The position numbers and the translations under genes were made by a program. A DNA stretch of 64,000 nt from Phycisphaerae bacterium (GTDB lineage: Bacteria; Planctomycetota; Phycisphaerae; Tepidisphaerales; Tepidisphaeraceae). The stretch lies in contig JAUJNJ010000022.1 in assembly GCA_030448225.1 (NCBI GenBank), forward strand, positions 1 to 64,000. The letters are read 5' to 3'. The notes beneath the pieces are model-generated. The model was not told the origin of the DNA. It saw only the letters and a list, made by a program, of their open reading frames with translations, and did no database searches. Position 1 is the stretch's first letter. Every line of letters begins with the position of its first letter. Below, piece by piece: positions 7,980 to 18,712 of the stretch.

Positions 7980-9758
7980 TCACCCGGTGACGATGCCCTC
8001 GACCTGCGCGACCTTCACGATTTCCTCGGCCGTCGTGGTGCCGTTGAGCACCTTGGCGCGGCCGTCGTGGAGCAGGCTTCGCATGCCGCCGGAGAGGGCG
8101 GCCTTGCGGATCTTGTTGGTCGGGGCGCGCTCGAAGGCCATGTTCCGGATCTCGGTGTTCATCTGCATCATCTCGAAGATGCCGACGCGCCCGCGGAACC
8201 CGATGCCGCCGCAGTACTCGCACCCGCGCGGCTTGTAGATCGTCTTCTCCTTCAGGTCGCCCTCGCCGATGCCGGCGAGCTTCAGCCACATCGGGTCCGG
8301 CTCGCGGTCGGGCTGCTTGCACTTGGGGCACAGCACCCGGATCAGCCGCTGCGCCAGCACCGCCTGGATCGAGCTGGCGACGAGGAACGGCTTGACGCCC
8401 ATGTCGATCAGGCGGGTGATCGCGCCGGGCGCGTCGTTCGTGTGCAGCGTACTGAACACCAGGTGGCCGGTGAGCGCGGCCTGGATGGCGACCTCGGCCA
8501 CCTCCATGTCGCGAATTTCGCCGACGAGGATGATGTTCGGCGCCTGGCGGAGCATCGCGCGGAGGATCTTGCTGAACGACAGCCCGATCGCCTCGCGGAC
8601 CTGGCACTGGTTGATGCCGACGAAGTTGTACTCGACCGGGTCCTCGGCGGTGATGATCTTGCGGTCGGGGCGGTTCAGCTCGTTGAGCGCGCCGTAGAGC
8701 GTGGTCGTCTTGCCCGAGCCGGTCGGCCCGGTCACGAGGAAGATGCCGTTGGGCCGCTTGATGATCTTCTGGAACGCCTTGTAGTCCTCGTCCTCGAAGC
8801 CGAGGTTCTGGATGCCGATTCGGACGCTGTCGGGGCGCAGGATACGCAGCACGACCGACTCGCCGTGGTACGCCGGCAGCGTGCTGACGCGGAAGTCGAT
8901 GTTCGCCTTGTCGACCGTCAGCTTGATGCGGCCGTCCTGCGGGAGGCGCTTCTCGGCGATGTCGATGCCGGCCATGATCTTCAGGCGGCTGATCAGCGGG
9001 CCCCTCATGCGGAGCGGGATGCGGTCGCGCTCGACGCACTCGCCGTCGATGCGGTAGCGGACGCGCACGCGGTCCTTCATCGGCTCGATGTGGATGTCGC
9101 TCGCGCGGCTGCGGACGGCCTCGGCGATCATCGCCTGCACGAGCTTGATGATCGGCGCCTGCGTCGGGTCGTTGTCGCTCGCGGTCTCGCCCACGCCGAG
9201 GTCGATCGACTTGTCGATCGAGCGGTCGACCGACTTGTCCATCGAGCGGTCCAGCGTCTTGTCGACCGAGTCCTTCAGCCGGTCGATCGTCCGGTCCATC
9301 GTCTTGTCGATCGTGTTCGCCGCGGTCGTGTTCATCATCTCGTCGATGATCGACTTGATGCGCCCGCGCGGCGCGAGACTCGTGCGGATCTCCTTGTGCA
9401 GGCGGAACCGCAGGATGTCGAGCATCTCCAGGTCGAGCGGGTCGTGCACGACGACCTTCAGCCGACCGTTCTCGCTGCCCAGCGGCAGGATCAGGTACTT
9501 GCGCATCAGGTCTTCGGGCATCAGCGCGACGGCGTTGGACGGGACGGTGTTGCGGTCGAGCTCGACGTACTCCATGTTGTGCTGCGACGCCAACGCCTTG
9601 TAGACGTTGCTCTCGGAGCACAGCTTCAGGTCCACCAGCGCCTCGCCGATCCGCAGGCCCTTGGCCTTGGCGTGGTCCAGCGCCTTGGTCACCTCCTTCA
9701 TGGAGATGATGCCCCACTCGACCAGCGCCTCGCCTAGCTTCTTTTGCGTCTTGGACAT
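7980..9758 (-). CDS. gspE: GspE/PilB family ATPase, intact
   Basis: This 592-residue protein has the full family layout. The N-terminal GspE-type domain (residues 1-140) begins MSKTQKKLGEALVEWGIIS. The catalytic core has 'SDIHIEPMKDRVRVRYRIDG', Walker [11 protein letters not shown] (about 344-353), Walker B '[10 protein letters not shown]' (about 408-417), and the His box [17 protein letters not shown] zinc-binding pair CPKC (477-480) and CEYC (513-516) follows. Between the N-domain and the core (about 149-187) there is an unusual run of four-residue units such as TMDR, TIDR, LDRS, MDKS and IDKS. The protein should power pilus assembly or type II secretion. It is the first gene of the operon with pilT and a second ATPase. 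Confidence 0.9.
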   Translation of the reverse strand: MSKTQKKLGEALVEWGIISMKEVTKALDHAKAKGLRIGEALVDLKLCSESNVYKALASQHNMEYVELDRNTVPSNAVALMPEDLMRKYLILPLGSENGRLKVVVHDPLDLEMLDILRFRLHKEIRTSLAPRGRIKSIIDEMMNTTAANTIDKTMDRTIDRLKDSVDKTLDRSMDKSVDRSIDKSIDLGVGETASDNDPTQAPIIKLVQAMIAEAVRSRASDIHIEPMKDRVRVRYRIDGECVERDRIPLRMRGPLISRLKIMAGIDIAEKRLPQDGRIKLTVDKANIDFRVSTLPAYHGESVVLRILRPDSVRIGIQNLGFEDEDYKAFQKIIKRPNGIFLVTGPTGSGKTTTLYGALNELNRPDRKIITAEDPVEYNFVGINQCQVREAIGLSFSKILRAMLRQAPNIILVGEIRDMEVAEVAIQAALTGHLVFSTLHTNDAPGAITRLIDMGVKPFLVASSIQAVLAQRLIRVLCPKCKQPDREPDPMWLKLAGIGEGDLKEKTIYKPRGCEYCGGIGFRGRVGIFEMMQMNTEIRNMAFERAPTNKIRKAALSGGMRSLLHDGRAKVLNGTTTAEEIVKVAQVEGIVTG

Positions 9759-10494
9759 GCGGCACGACTCCTGGTGATGCGTGACTCTCGCGGTGCGGCG
9801 GCGGCGGCGACGGCAGCGGCGTGCTGGACGCGCGGGCGTTCGGCGGGCGGGCCGACGATGCTCGGCGCCGATCCTTCCGGCCGGCCCGACCGACGGCGGG
9901 AGGAAGGGCCGATGATATCAGAGGGGGACGAGCGCCGGCGGGATCGCGATCCGATCGGGCGGCACCCGAACCGTGACCCTCGAACTCCGGTGACGACCGC
10001 CTCGCCTGTCCGCGCCGCCGGCGGGCCCGCCTCCGCCACCAACGCACCGCCCGGCCGGACCACGCGCCGCCGGGCGGCGACACACTTCAGTTTAATCCCG
10101 CGTTGCGATAAAAGGCACAACGACGCCGCGCCGGCCCAACAATCGCGGCGGGTAAAACAGATCGCCGGTGAAGGTGCCGAATGCCGCCCGTCGGCACGGC
10201 CGGGGCACGCGGCGGGGGCCACGGCGGGCGACGCCGTCAATTGTACGACAGTCGCGATCGCCCCGCCCATCCGGACGACCGATTTTATCGGCCCGAGTTG
10301 ATGTTTCTCCAGCGAGTTCAGCGGCGGACGGATCGACCACGCTCGGTATGATGCCGCCGCCGCGGCGCGCGACCCTTCGCGGCTTGAACGGTGCGGACGG
10401 GCGCGGTGGGAATCGACAACAGCAACGCACAGCGGCGGGGGAAGCCCAGCCGTCCGTGGTTGAGCCTATCCAACGGCCAAACGATGCCCCGTCC
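9759..10494. other. Gene-free divergent spacer, about 735 bp
   Basis: This lies between the start of the ATPase operon (minus) and comEC (plus). Open frames here are Arg/Pro/Ala-rich shadows without family features. It is presumably the regulatory region for both, but I could not fix a promoter. A less GC-rich patch around 10085-10115 (CAGTTTAATCCCGCG, GATAAAAGG) could hold a -10 element. Confidence 0.4.
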
Positions 10495-12979
10495 ATGACG
10501 GACCCCACCGCCTCACCTCCGTCACGACTCAGCACCATCGCCCGGCGGCCGGCGCCGCCGGCGGCGGGCTGCTTCATCGTCGGCATCGTCGTACACGCGG
10601 TGCCGCCGGGCGCTGCTGCTGCTGTGGCTCGCGTCGCTGGCCGGAAGCGCCGCGGTGGCCCGCCGCTCGTCGCCGCGAAGCTTCCTGCCGCGCTGGGGTT
10701 GGCCGTGGCCGGCGCCGCGGCGCGCAGCTCGAGGGCTACTTCTACCCGCGGAGCCACGTCGGCCTGTTCGCCGCCGACGGCCGCGCCTCGCGCAGCTCGA
10801 GCGCGCGTCGACGACCCGCCGCGCGTGCTGACCAACCGCTTCGAGACCGACCGCCCGCTGCCGCCGAAGCAGGTGACGCGCGCGACCGTGACCCGCGTCC
10901 GCACGCCGGTTGGGAGCCGGCGAGCGGGGCCGTCCTCGTGCAGGTCGCCCAGCCCCACCCGCAGCTCGAGGCCGGGCAGACGATCCGCGTGCTGGGCATG
11001 CTCCAGCGTCCCGCGCGCCGGCGATGAACCTGGGGCAGTTCGACTACCCGCTACTACCGCGACCAGCGGGTCCTGGCGTCGGTCCAGATCCCGCAGGCCG
11101 GCAACATCCGGATCCTCGACGCGCCCCCGCCCGGCCTCGCCGCGGCGGGGCGAACAGGTCCGCTGACTGCTCGCCGCCGGCTTCCCGGCCGAGCGGTCGC
11201 TCGACCACGCTGCCGCTGCGCGCTGCTCCTCGGCGACGGCGACCCGGAGCTTCGCGACGTGCAGGAGCAGTTCCGCCGCACCGGCACCAGCCACCACCTC
11301 GCGATCAGCGGCCTGCACGTCGCGGTGCTGGGCGGCCTCGTGTGGTGGACGTGCCGCCTGCTCCGCGTGCGCCCGCGCGGGCGCGGGCGGTGGGGATGAC
11401 GGCGTTCGTCGTCCTCTACGGCGTGGTGACGCGCTGCCGTCGCCGCCGGTCGTTCGGTCGGTGCTGCTCTGCCTCGCCTTCGGCGTCGCTTCGCCGGCCG
11501 CCGCGCGATCGACCCGGTGCAACTGCTGGCGATGAGCGTCCTGGCGATGCTGATCTACCAGCCGCTCGACCTGTACAACGCCGGCTTCCAGCTCAGCTTC
11601 GGCACCGTGCTGGGGCTGATGCTCTTCACGAAGCCGATGCTCGCGTTCTTCACGCCCGACGACGCCGACGCCCGCGTGCTGGCCGCCCTGCACCAGCACG
11701 TCGGCCAGGCCGAGTACGCCAGCTGCTGGCTCGACCGCTGGGCCTGACCAACGCGCTGGCGGCGGGCCTCGTGGCGTGGGGCGGTGTCGATGCCGCTGAT
11801 CATGTACCACTTCGGGCAGCTCAACCCGTGGGCGATCTTCGCCGGCATCCTGCCAGCGCCGCTCGTGTTCGCGTCGCTGATCGGCGGGCTGCTGGAAGGT
11901 CCGCTCACGCTGCTGTGGCCCGGGCTCGCGGAAACGTGGGCGACGCTGGCGTGGCCGGTGGAGGGGATGCGGCGGGCGGTCGACGCGCTGACGCACCTGC
12001 CCTGGGGCGACGTGCCGACCGCCCTCGCCGGGGACGACGTGCTGTTCTACCTCCTGCTCCTGACCGCCCTGCTCCCCTGCCCGCGGCCGGGCCTGCGCTG
12101 GTGGCCGCGGGCGCGGGCCAGCGCTGCCGCTGCTGATCTTCCTCCCGTTCCGCGGCGACGTGGCGCGGCAGGTTCTCTCGCCCGGCGAAGTGCGTGACGC
12201 CTCGCCGTCAGCGCCGGCCAGTGCGCCGTGATCGAGCCGCCGTCGGGGCGGACCGTCCTCGTCGACGCCGGCTCCACGAGCCTGAGCGACCTGCTCGCCA
12301 AGTGCTCCGGCCCGTTCCTGCGCCGCCGGCAGTACACCGGCGTCGACACGGTCCTCGTCAGCCACGCCAACACGGACCACTTCAACGCCGTCGCCGACGT
12401 CGTGGGCGGCTGCGCGAGGTGCTCGTCGGCGAATCGTTCGCCTTCGCCGCCGCCGGCAACCCCGCCGCCGCCGGCCTGCCGCGCGACCTCGACCGCCTCG
12501 AGCGCCCGCGCGCACGATCCTGCCTGGCGACGACCCGCCGCTCAGCGCGACACGCGGCTCGAAGTGCTCTGGCCGCCGAAGGGGTCGTTGCTGTCGCCGA
12601 ACGACACGTCCCTCGTCGTCCGCCTGTCGCACGCCGGCCGGTCGGTCCTCTTCACCGGCGACATTCAGGACGACGCGATGGCCAACTCCTGAAGTCGCCG
12701 GACGCGCTGAGGGCCGACGTCCTCGTCGCCCCCCACCACGGCAGCGGCGAGGACGCGACCGCCGACTTCATCGCGGCCGTGAATCCCGCGACGATCGTCA
12801 GTTCCAACGACCGAACCCCTCACCGGGCAGCTGCCGTTTCGACGACATCGCCGCCGGCCGAACGCTGCTCCGCACGCACCGCCGCGGGTCGATCACGATC
12901 AGCATCACACGCGAAGGGGAACTGCGGGTGGAAACGTTTCCTGGACGAGAAGGGACGGCCGGCGGAGGGAGGAAGGTAG
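10495..12979 (+). CDS. comEC: ComEC/Rec2 DNA-uptake channel protein, frameshifted
   Basis: Fragments in different frames form one ComEC of about 830 residues, the normal length. The N-terminal membrane and OB-like part includes 'HVGLFAADGR' and 'LTNRFETDRPLPPKQVTRAT'. The competence domain has the diagnostic 'GTSHHLAISGLHVAVLGG' (about 11284-11334) and 'PVQLLAMSVLAMLIYQPLDL'. Several hydrophobic helices follow. The C-terminal metallo-beta-lactamase-like domain has 'DTVLVSHANTDHFNAVADVV', 'GRSVLFTGDIQDDAM' and 'LVAPHHGSGED'. ComEC carries single-stranded DNA across the inner membrane in natural transformation. More than eight frame breaks are present. The closeness to pilT supports an uptake role. 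Confidence 0.85.
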
Positions 12980-13694
12980 GGGAGGGGCTGTGGCTCGTTT
13001 CCTAATGCGCGCGTGCGTGAGTGTGCACGTTGCGAAGGGGCGGGAATAGCGTCCCATGATCCAACTGCCCCCTAGGGACCGATTCGGCAGGGAGCAGGAC
13101 TAACGCGTGCCTCGTCAGCCCCGCGACTGCTCTAATCGCGGCCGAATTGTGGTCGGGAACATTCAGGTGACGTAGGCGGAAAAGACGCGGACTGACTGCG
13201 AGCGGCGATCCGGTGACTATACGCCGATCTCCGCGGAGAACAAAGGAAGTATTACTGGCGTGGGTTCAGCCGGATGTACGGGGATGACCGCGGAGATGGC
13301 CCCGCTTGTCACGATTGACTGCGAGTACAAGGAAATCGAAAAGGGGAATCGGCTGGAGGTACTCCGAAGCCGAAATTCCTGTCTACCCGTTGATTCCGCG
13401 AGAGATCGGTGGCGGTCCCACTGGCACCTGATGTGGTGTTGGATGAAAACGAAGTTTTCGCGGGCCGCACGCACACGATGTTATGCCCAGCCCCGCCAAG
13501 AACAGTCTTTGCGCACTTACCGGCGCGGTGGTGCAAAATGTCAGTGCAAGACCGAATACGGACCCTGGGCTGACCGGGTCTTTTCTCCAGCGCCGCGCAA
13601 TCCGGCTGCCATCGCCGAAGAAATCGCGGCAGCGGACTGGGACGCGGCAGGCAGAACGAGCACGTTGCCGCAATGCCCGGCGTCACGAGTCTTC
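12980..13694. other. Gene-free stretch, lower GC
   Basis: No frame here shows a family motif or normal codon use. Base composition from about 13040 to 13600 is clearly less GC-rich than the coding regions. 'TTGACTGCGAG' occurs at 13316 and a related 'ACTGACTGCGAGCGG' at 13192. I see no terminal repeats or transposase. It could be a decayed insertion or simply non-coding DNA. Confidence 0.35.
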
Positions 13695-14177
13695 TCACCC
13701 CACCACTCCACCCGCCCCCAACCACCCCACCACCTCTACGCCTACCCGCGCGCCCGCGCTTGGCGAACAGCGCGTCGAGGCTGAAGCGGCCATGCCGGTG
13801 AGCAGGAAGCAGGCGGAGATCGCGAGGTAGAGTAAGCCGCCATCTCCTTCTTGGCGAACGGGTCGTTCCTGCGCGAGGAACGCGGCGGTGAACATCGTGG
13901 AGGCGACGAGGAACGCGGCCGCCGCGTGGCCGCGCCCGTGCTGCCAGCAGGATGCCGCCGCCGAACTCCGACAGGGCCGCCATCCACCCGAAGAACGTCG
14001 GGGCGGGGAAGCCGAGGTGGCCGGGGCGCCGGAGATGACCTGGCTCGGGTCCTGCACCTTGGACAGGCCGTGGGCGAAGGCCATCGCCAGGCCGGCGAAG
14101 AGCGCAGGACGAGCAGGCCGGCGTCCGCGATTGGCGAGCCGCCGCCGGGCGCCGCCGAGGAGGAGGGTCTTGATCAT
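13695..14177 (-). CDS. DoxX family membrane protein, frameshifted
   Basis: Merging frames gives a four-helix protein. It starts MIKTLLLGGA, then 'LFAGLAMAFAHGLSKVQDP', 'FGWMAALSEFGGGILLA', 'AAFLVASTMFTAAFLAQ', and 'LYLAISACFLLTGMGRFSLDALFAKRG'. The 'AxLSEFGGGxLLA' helix and the final helix ending before LDAL are typical of DoxX/DoxD-like proteins. The family is involved in redox or respiratory-chain-linked functions, poorly defined in most bacteria. There are three or four frame breaks. The last residues are uncertain because each frame ends differently near 13700. Confidence 0.65.
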   Translation of the reverse strand: MIKTLLLGGARRRLANRGRRPARPALFAGLAMAFAHGLSKVQDPSQVISGAPATSASPPRRSSGGWRPCRSSAAASCWQHGRGHAAAAFLVASTMFTAAFLAQERPVRQEGDGGLLYLAISACFLLTGMAASASTRCSPSAGARVGVEVVGWLGAGGVVG

Positions 14178-14459
14178 CGTTGATCTCCGGGTGAGGGAAC
14201 GAGGTTCCGCGCGGGTCGCACGCGCGGGATGATGTCGCCGTCGACCGTCGTCAAGGTAGAGACGCGCAAACGAAGATGACTCACCGTGGAGCCCCGCGTC
14301 TCCGCGGTTGATCGGTTCATTCTATCGGACGCTCTATTAGTGTAGCCCCCCACCGTCGTCGCTCGTCGTCCCGCGGGGTGCCGCTCTTCGAGCGGCGGCT
14401 AAACGGGGGAGCGACGCGCACGCGCGCCTCGTCGGATTCGCGCAGAGCGCGTCGGGCTT

Positions 14460-16334
14460 GACGCGGTGACGAAACCGCAGGTGGTCGCGCCGCGTGCGGG
14501 CGACCGGGTGCGGCCGCGCGACGGCTCACGCGCGGGGACGATCGGGGCCGTCGCGAGGATCACCGGCTCGTTGCGCGACTCCTGCGCCACACGCGCGCAG
14601 GGCCTCGAACACCACGAGCCCGCCGAGCAGGAACAGCACGGCGGCGATGCACATGTTCGTGAGCGTCATCGGGGCGTGGTCGACCGCGTACTTGTTCCAG
14701 AACACGCGGAAGTTCAGCACGAGGCCGTGCCGGTGCTGAGGATCATGAACGCCGCCGGGCGCCAGCGCGAACCAGACGGGCCGGCGCGCCAGCCACACGC
14801 GGACGCCGACGAGCGTCAGCGACGCGAGGAGCTGGTTGCTCGTGCCGAAGATCGTCCAGAACGTCTGGAACGAGTTGGCCGGCATCTTCCACAGGTACAG
14901 CCGCCGGCCCGGCGAGCGTGATGATCGTCGCCACGGCCCCTGCCGGCCCGGCCCGACAGGCCGGTCATCTCCTGCAGCACGTATCGGCCGAGGCGGGTGC
15001 AGACGTCCAGCGTGTCGAAGACGAAGCTGCTGAACGCGAGCAGCCCGAAGCTGACGGCGAACGCCATCGGCACGCCGACCAGGTGCATGAAGTTGCCGAT
15101 CCCGCGGGCGTAGATCGCGTCGGGCTTGCCGGTGGTGTCAGCGCCATCACCATCACGCACGAGAGCCGCGAAGACGGCGACCATCGCCTCGAGCAGCATC
15201 GCGCCGTAGCCGATCGGCTTCACGTCGCGCTCGGAGCGCACCTGTTTGCTCGTCGTGCCGCTGGAGACGATCGAGTGGAACCCGCTGCACGCGCGCACGC
15301 GATCGTGATGAACAGGAACGGGAAGACCCACGCCCCCGCCAGCCCCGGCGCGTGCGGCCGTCGCCGAAGAACCCGCTGAACGCCGGCCACGTCACCCGCA
15401 CCGACTCGTCGCCCCCGACCCCGCCGATGATCGCGCCGGCGACGCCGAACACGAGCGTGGCGTAGAGGAACGTCGCCGATCACGCGCGCGCGGCTGGAGC
15501 AGCACCCACATCGGCGTGATGCTGGCGACGAAGCAGTAGACGAGCAGCGCCAGGTCCCACCGCTTGGTCATCTCGCCCGCGGCGGCCTTGTACTCGGGCT
15601 GGCCAGCCACCCCCGCGGCCGGCGCGGTGCTCATGAACGACATGCCGGCGGCGCGCCAGCCAGTCCGCCATGGCCGGGCGCCTTCCAGATCGTGAGCGAG
15701 AGCACGACGACCGCGGCGACGAGGGCCGACCACCACGGGATCTTCGTGAAGCAAGCGCCAGTCCCATCACGACGCTCAGCAGGAGGTAGGCCGTCGCGCC
15801 GATCGCGACCGCGCCGCCGTTGAGGCTGAACGTCGCTGCTGGCCGTCGACGGTCATGTCGAACTGCTGGAAGAACCCGAAGCTGCTGGCCGTGACGTCGG
15901 CGAAGGCGATGATCACGTAGACGAGGCTGATCCAGACGAACAGCAGGAACGTCACGTAGGCCGGGCGGCTCATGTGCTCTGACGACCTGCGTGATGCTGG
16001 GCGCGGTGGCGCATCGAGGCGAACAGCGAGCCGGCGTCGTGGACGCCGCCGATGAAGATCGACCCGATCATGATCCACAGCGCCGGCAGCCACCGAACGC
16101 CAGGCCCGCGAGGATCGGCCCGACGACCGGCCCCGCCGCCGCGATGGCGGTGAAGTGCCCGCCGAGCACGACGCCCGGCGGCGCGGGGACGAAGTCGCCG
16201 CCGTCCTCGGCCGCGACGGCCGGCGTCGTCCGCGACGGGTCGACCCCGAGCCAGCGGACGACGAGCCGCCCGTACGTCAGGTAGGCGATCACGAGGATGG
16301 CGGCGCAGGCGGCGATGATCGGCAGGATGGTCAT
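14460..16334 (-). CDS. cstA: Carbon starvation protein CstA, frameshifted
   Basis: The first 88 residues are clean. MTILPIIAACAAILVIAYLT is followed by 'LGVDPSRTTPAVAAEDGGDFVPAPPGVVLGGHFTAIAAAGPVVGPILAGLAFG', the hallmark CstA N-terminal block. Later frames carry 'AVLMMIGSIFIGGVHDAGSLFASMR' and 'MGLPVPVHHDRVRACSGF'. Further helices include 'AFAVSFGLLAFSSFVFDTLD' and 'RVFWNKYAVDHAPMTLTNMC'. CstA is a many-helix inner-membrane peptide or pyruvate transporter induced on carbon limitation. The span of about 620 codons fits the family. Eight or more frame breaks occur. The exact stop is not certain; the C-terminal tail seems to run to about 14460. Confidence 0.85.
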
Positions 16335-16501
16335 GCGTCCTCGGCTCCGGATCGGGTGCGGCGCGCCGGAAATCTTATCAGCGCCGTGGGGCGCCCACGG
16401 TAGCGATCATCCCCGCGCGCGGCGGCCCGCCGCGAGGAATACCGACCACCGGCATTGAACGTTTCACGTCGCCCAGCGCTTATCAGAAGTGCCGCCAGAG
16501 C

Positions 16502-16618
16502 GTCGAACCACGCAGTCACGGAGGCGCGCGGAGACCGACGGAGGAAAAGGCAAGTGGGGGTGAAAGACGGTCGCATCGCCTCGTGGCCCCTCCGTGTCAC
16601 CGTAATTGTGTGGTCGAC
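16502..16618. repeat. Intergenic inverted repeat, 'ACCACGGAGTCACGGAGG'-like family
   Basis: The left arm GTCGAACCACGCAGTCACGGAGG (16502-16524) pairs imperfectly with the right arm CCTCCGTGTCACCGTAATTGTGTGGTCGAC (16589-16618). The loop of about 65 bases is GC-rich. It lies in the spacer between the divergent cstA and the DUF4349 lipoprotein gene. It uses the same words as the repeat at 43966-44167. Confidence 0.65.
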
Positions 16619-16739
16619 TTTCTTTGTTTCGAAGGCACTCGGGCTTCGTCCCGATCCCCCGCCACCCCTTTAGCCGCAACCCCGAAGGGGTCGCTTTCCG
16701 TGGATCGCAGAAACACCTCACAGGTGGAGACCCTCGACG

Positions 16740-17953
16740 ATGCGAAACGCCCTCCGATCCCTGCTCATCCTCGTCGTCCCGCTCACCGGGCTCGCCTGTA
16801 GCACCGGATCACGGATGGACCCGAACGAGCTCGCGGGCGGCGGCCGATCCGCGCGGACGGCAGCGCCGGCGCCGCGGTTGCGCGGGAACGGTCACCCGCC
16901 GCCAGCGCCGCCGCCCCGCCGGCTCCCGAGGCCTCGTCGCGATCCCCGAATCCGCCCCCGCGCACCGCCAGCGCCACCCGACCCGCCGACGCCCGTCAGG
17001 TCATCTACTGCTGCGCGTTCCGCCTCGTCGTCGCCGACGTCGCCGGCACGCTCCGGTCGCTCCTGGAGACGGCCGCCCGGCTCGGCGGGCACATGCAGTC
17101 GGTGGCGGGCGGGTCGATCACGTTCCGCGTCCCCGCCGCCCGGTGCGACGAGCCCGTCGGCGTCGTCGCGCGCGGCGGCGAGGAGGTCGACCGCCAGCTC
17201 ACGGCGCAGGACGTGACCGAGGAGCTGCGCGACTTGCACATCCGCCTCGACAACGCCGAGCGGCTGCGCCAGCGCCTGCTGGAAATCCTGAACAGGACGA
17301 CGAAGGTCGAGGACGCGCTGAAGGTCGAGGCCGAACTCGCGCGCGTGTCGGAGCAGATCGACGCGGCCAAGGGGCGCATCCGCCACTACGAGTCGCTCAT
17401 CGCGATGTCGACGATCCGCGTCGACCTCGACGCCGCCGTCGCGCAGAACGCCGGGCCCCACCCCGGCCCGCGCCTGCCGTTCGCGTGGGTCGACGACCTC
17501 GGCGAAGGCCTCGTCGCCGGCAAGGTGCGGCAGACCGTACGGAGGGTCGGCCTGTTCGGCCGCGGCCCGCGGGTCGCCGCGCCGGCCGGGTTCGTGAAGT
17601 ACTTCGAGGACCGCCGTCACGCCGAGGCGATGGACGCCGGCGGCCTGCTCGCCCGCGCCGAGCGCCACGCGAACGTGGACCGCGCGCCGCTGTCGTTCTG
17701 GTCGCAACTCGTCCGCCGCGCGCTCGTCGAGGGCCGCGCGCTCGCGGTCGACGACGAGCAGACGACGAGCGGCGGCAACGTGTACCTCCTCCGCGGCCGC
17801 CGCGACGTCGGCGGCAAGCCGACCGGCTACCTGCTGTCGCTCGAGCGCAGCGACAAGGGCGTGATCGTCTTCGAGGCGTGGGGGCCGCTGGAACAGTTCG
17901 AGCAGAAGGAGGGCGTCCTGCGCGACGCGGCCCTGTCGATCGAGCCGGGTTAA
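16740..17953 (+). CDS. DUF4349-type lipoprotein with coiled coil, one frame break
   Basis: The start MRNALRSLLILVVPLTGLACSTG carries a clear lipobox (LTGLAC). A Pro/Ala-rich linker follows, and the frame breaks once between about 16870 and 17000. It then continues as 'ARQVIYCCAFRLVVADVAGTLRSLLETAARLGGHMQ', the ferredoxin-like first half of DUF4349. The coiled coil is 'LRDLHIRLDNAERLRQRLLEILNRTTKVEDALKVEAELARVSEQID'. The rest of the domain ends in 'STIRVDL'. The C-terminal third (about 110 residues) is extra and unassigned. DUF4349 proteins are cell-envelope lipoproteins of unknown role. The start at 16740 is preceded by a GGTGGAG-like ribosome site. Confidence 0.75.
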
Positions 17954-17989
17954 CCAGCGGGGACGGACCGTACGACGGCGGGTGACCGG

Positions 17990-18397
17990 TCACAGGATCG
18001 TCACGCCCTCGGCGCTTGCCGCCTTGACGAGGTCCTTGTCGAGCGACGCGAGGGGCAGGTTCAAACGGAGTGCGAGTTCGAGGTACGTCGCGTCGTAGAC
18101 GGTGAGAGCATGCTTGTCGGCGAGGGCGACGATACGCACCACGATCGTCGGGGGCGGGATGGATTCGACGCCTATCGGGAGATGTAACACCCAATCCAGC
18201 AGCTCATCACGTTTGGGCCCGCTCATCCGGCCGCGGCGAACCGCCATCACGAGCACGTTCGCCACTTCAACCATCAACAGTGACGGAGCCGTTGCCGCGT
18301 CGCTCCGCTGCCGGTCCAACAGGAGTTCGGTCGCGGGCGTGGCCTCGTCCTCCAGACACCACGCGAGGACGACCGAGGCGTCGACGATCCACGCCAT
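17990..18397 (-). CDS. vapC: PIN-domain ribonuclease toxin, VapC type
   Basis: This 135-residue protein has the PIN-domain acidic quartet: D6 (MAWIVDASV), E44 (LLMVEVANVL), D102 (LTVYDATYLELA) and D120 (LPLASLDKDL). VapC toxins cleave tRNA or rRNA and are held in check by the partner antitoxin. The start codon shares one base with the antitoxin stop (TGATG), so the two are translationally coupled. The frame is intact. It ends 36 bp from the end of the convergent DUF4349 gene. Confidence 0.9.
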   Translation of the reverse strand: MAWIVDASVVLAWCLEDEATPATELLLDRQRSDAATAPSLLMVEVANVLVMAVRRGRMSGPKRDELLDWVLHLPIGVESIPPPTIVVRIVALADKHALTVYDATYLELALRLNLPLASLDKDLVKAASAEGVTIL

Positions 18398-18627
18398 CAG
18401 CGTCGCCCCTCGTTGATGAGGTCGCGGACCGACAGGCCGCCGAGGGTGACGCCTTTTCGTGCCGCGCGCAGGCCGTCAATGACCTCGTCTACGGTCGGAG
18501 CCGGCGGCGGGACGAGGCGGGCGACCTCGCGCCCCTGGCGGGTGATCACGACCGTCTCCCCGCCGGCGACCTGCTCCAGCAGTTCCGCCATCCGAACCCC
18601 CGCTTCCACGTCGGCGATCGTTTTCAT
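18397..18627 (-). CDS. vapB: Antitoxin of the VapBC pair, Phd/YefM-like
   Basis: The 76-residue protein begins MKTIADVEAGVRMAELLEQVAGGETVVITRQGREVARLVPP. This is the standard Phd/YefM or VapB-type DNA-binding fold that recognises its own promoter. A Pro hinge follows, and then a toxin-wrapping helix (VDEVIDGLRAARKG) and the tail 'GLSVRDLINEGRR'. It precedes vapC with a one-base overlap. The 85-bp divergent spacer to the oxidoreductase gene is likely to hold the autoregulated promoter. Confidence 0.88.
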   Translation of the reverse strand: MKTIADVEAGVRMAELLEQVAGGETVVITRQGREVARLVPPPAPTVDEVIDGLRAARKGVTLGGLSVRDLINEGRR

Positions 18628-18712
18628 GTGCGTACCTCGCGGCTGGCCGTGCGACGATTTACACTATCCGGCGCGACGTCGATTCACGTCAAGCGATCGA
18701 AAGGCTTCCGGC

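Noticed and set aside
12980..13694. Remnant mobile element based on lower GC
   Set aside because: No inverted ends, target duplication or recognisable enzyme fragment was found; left as unassigned.
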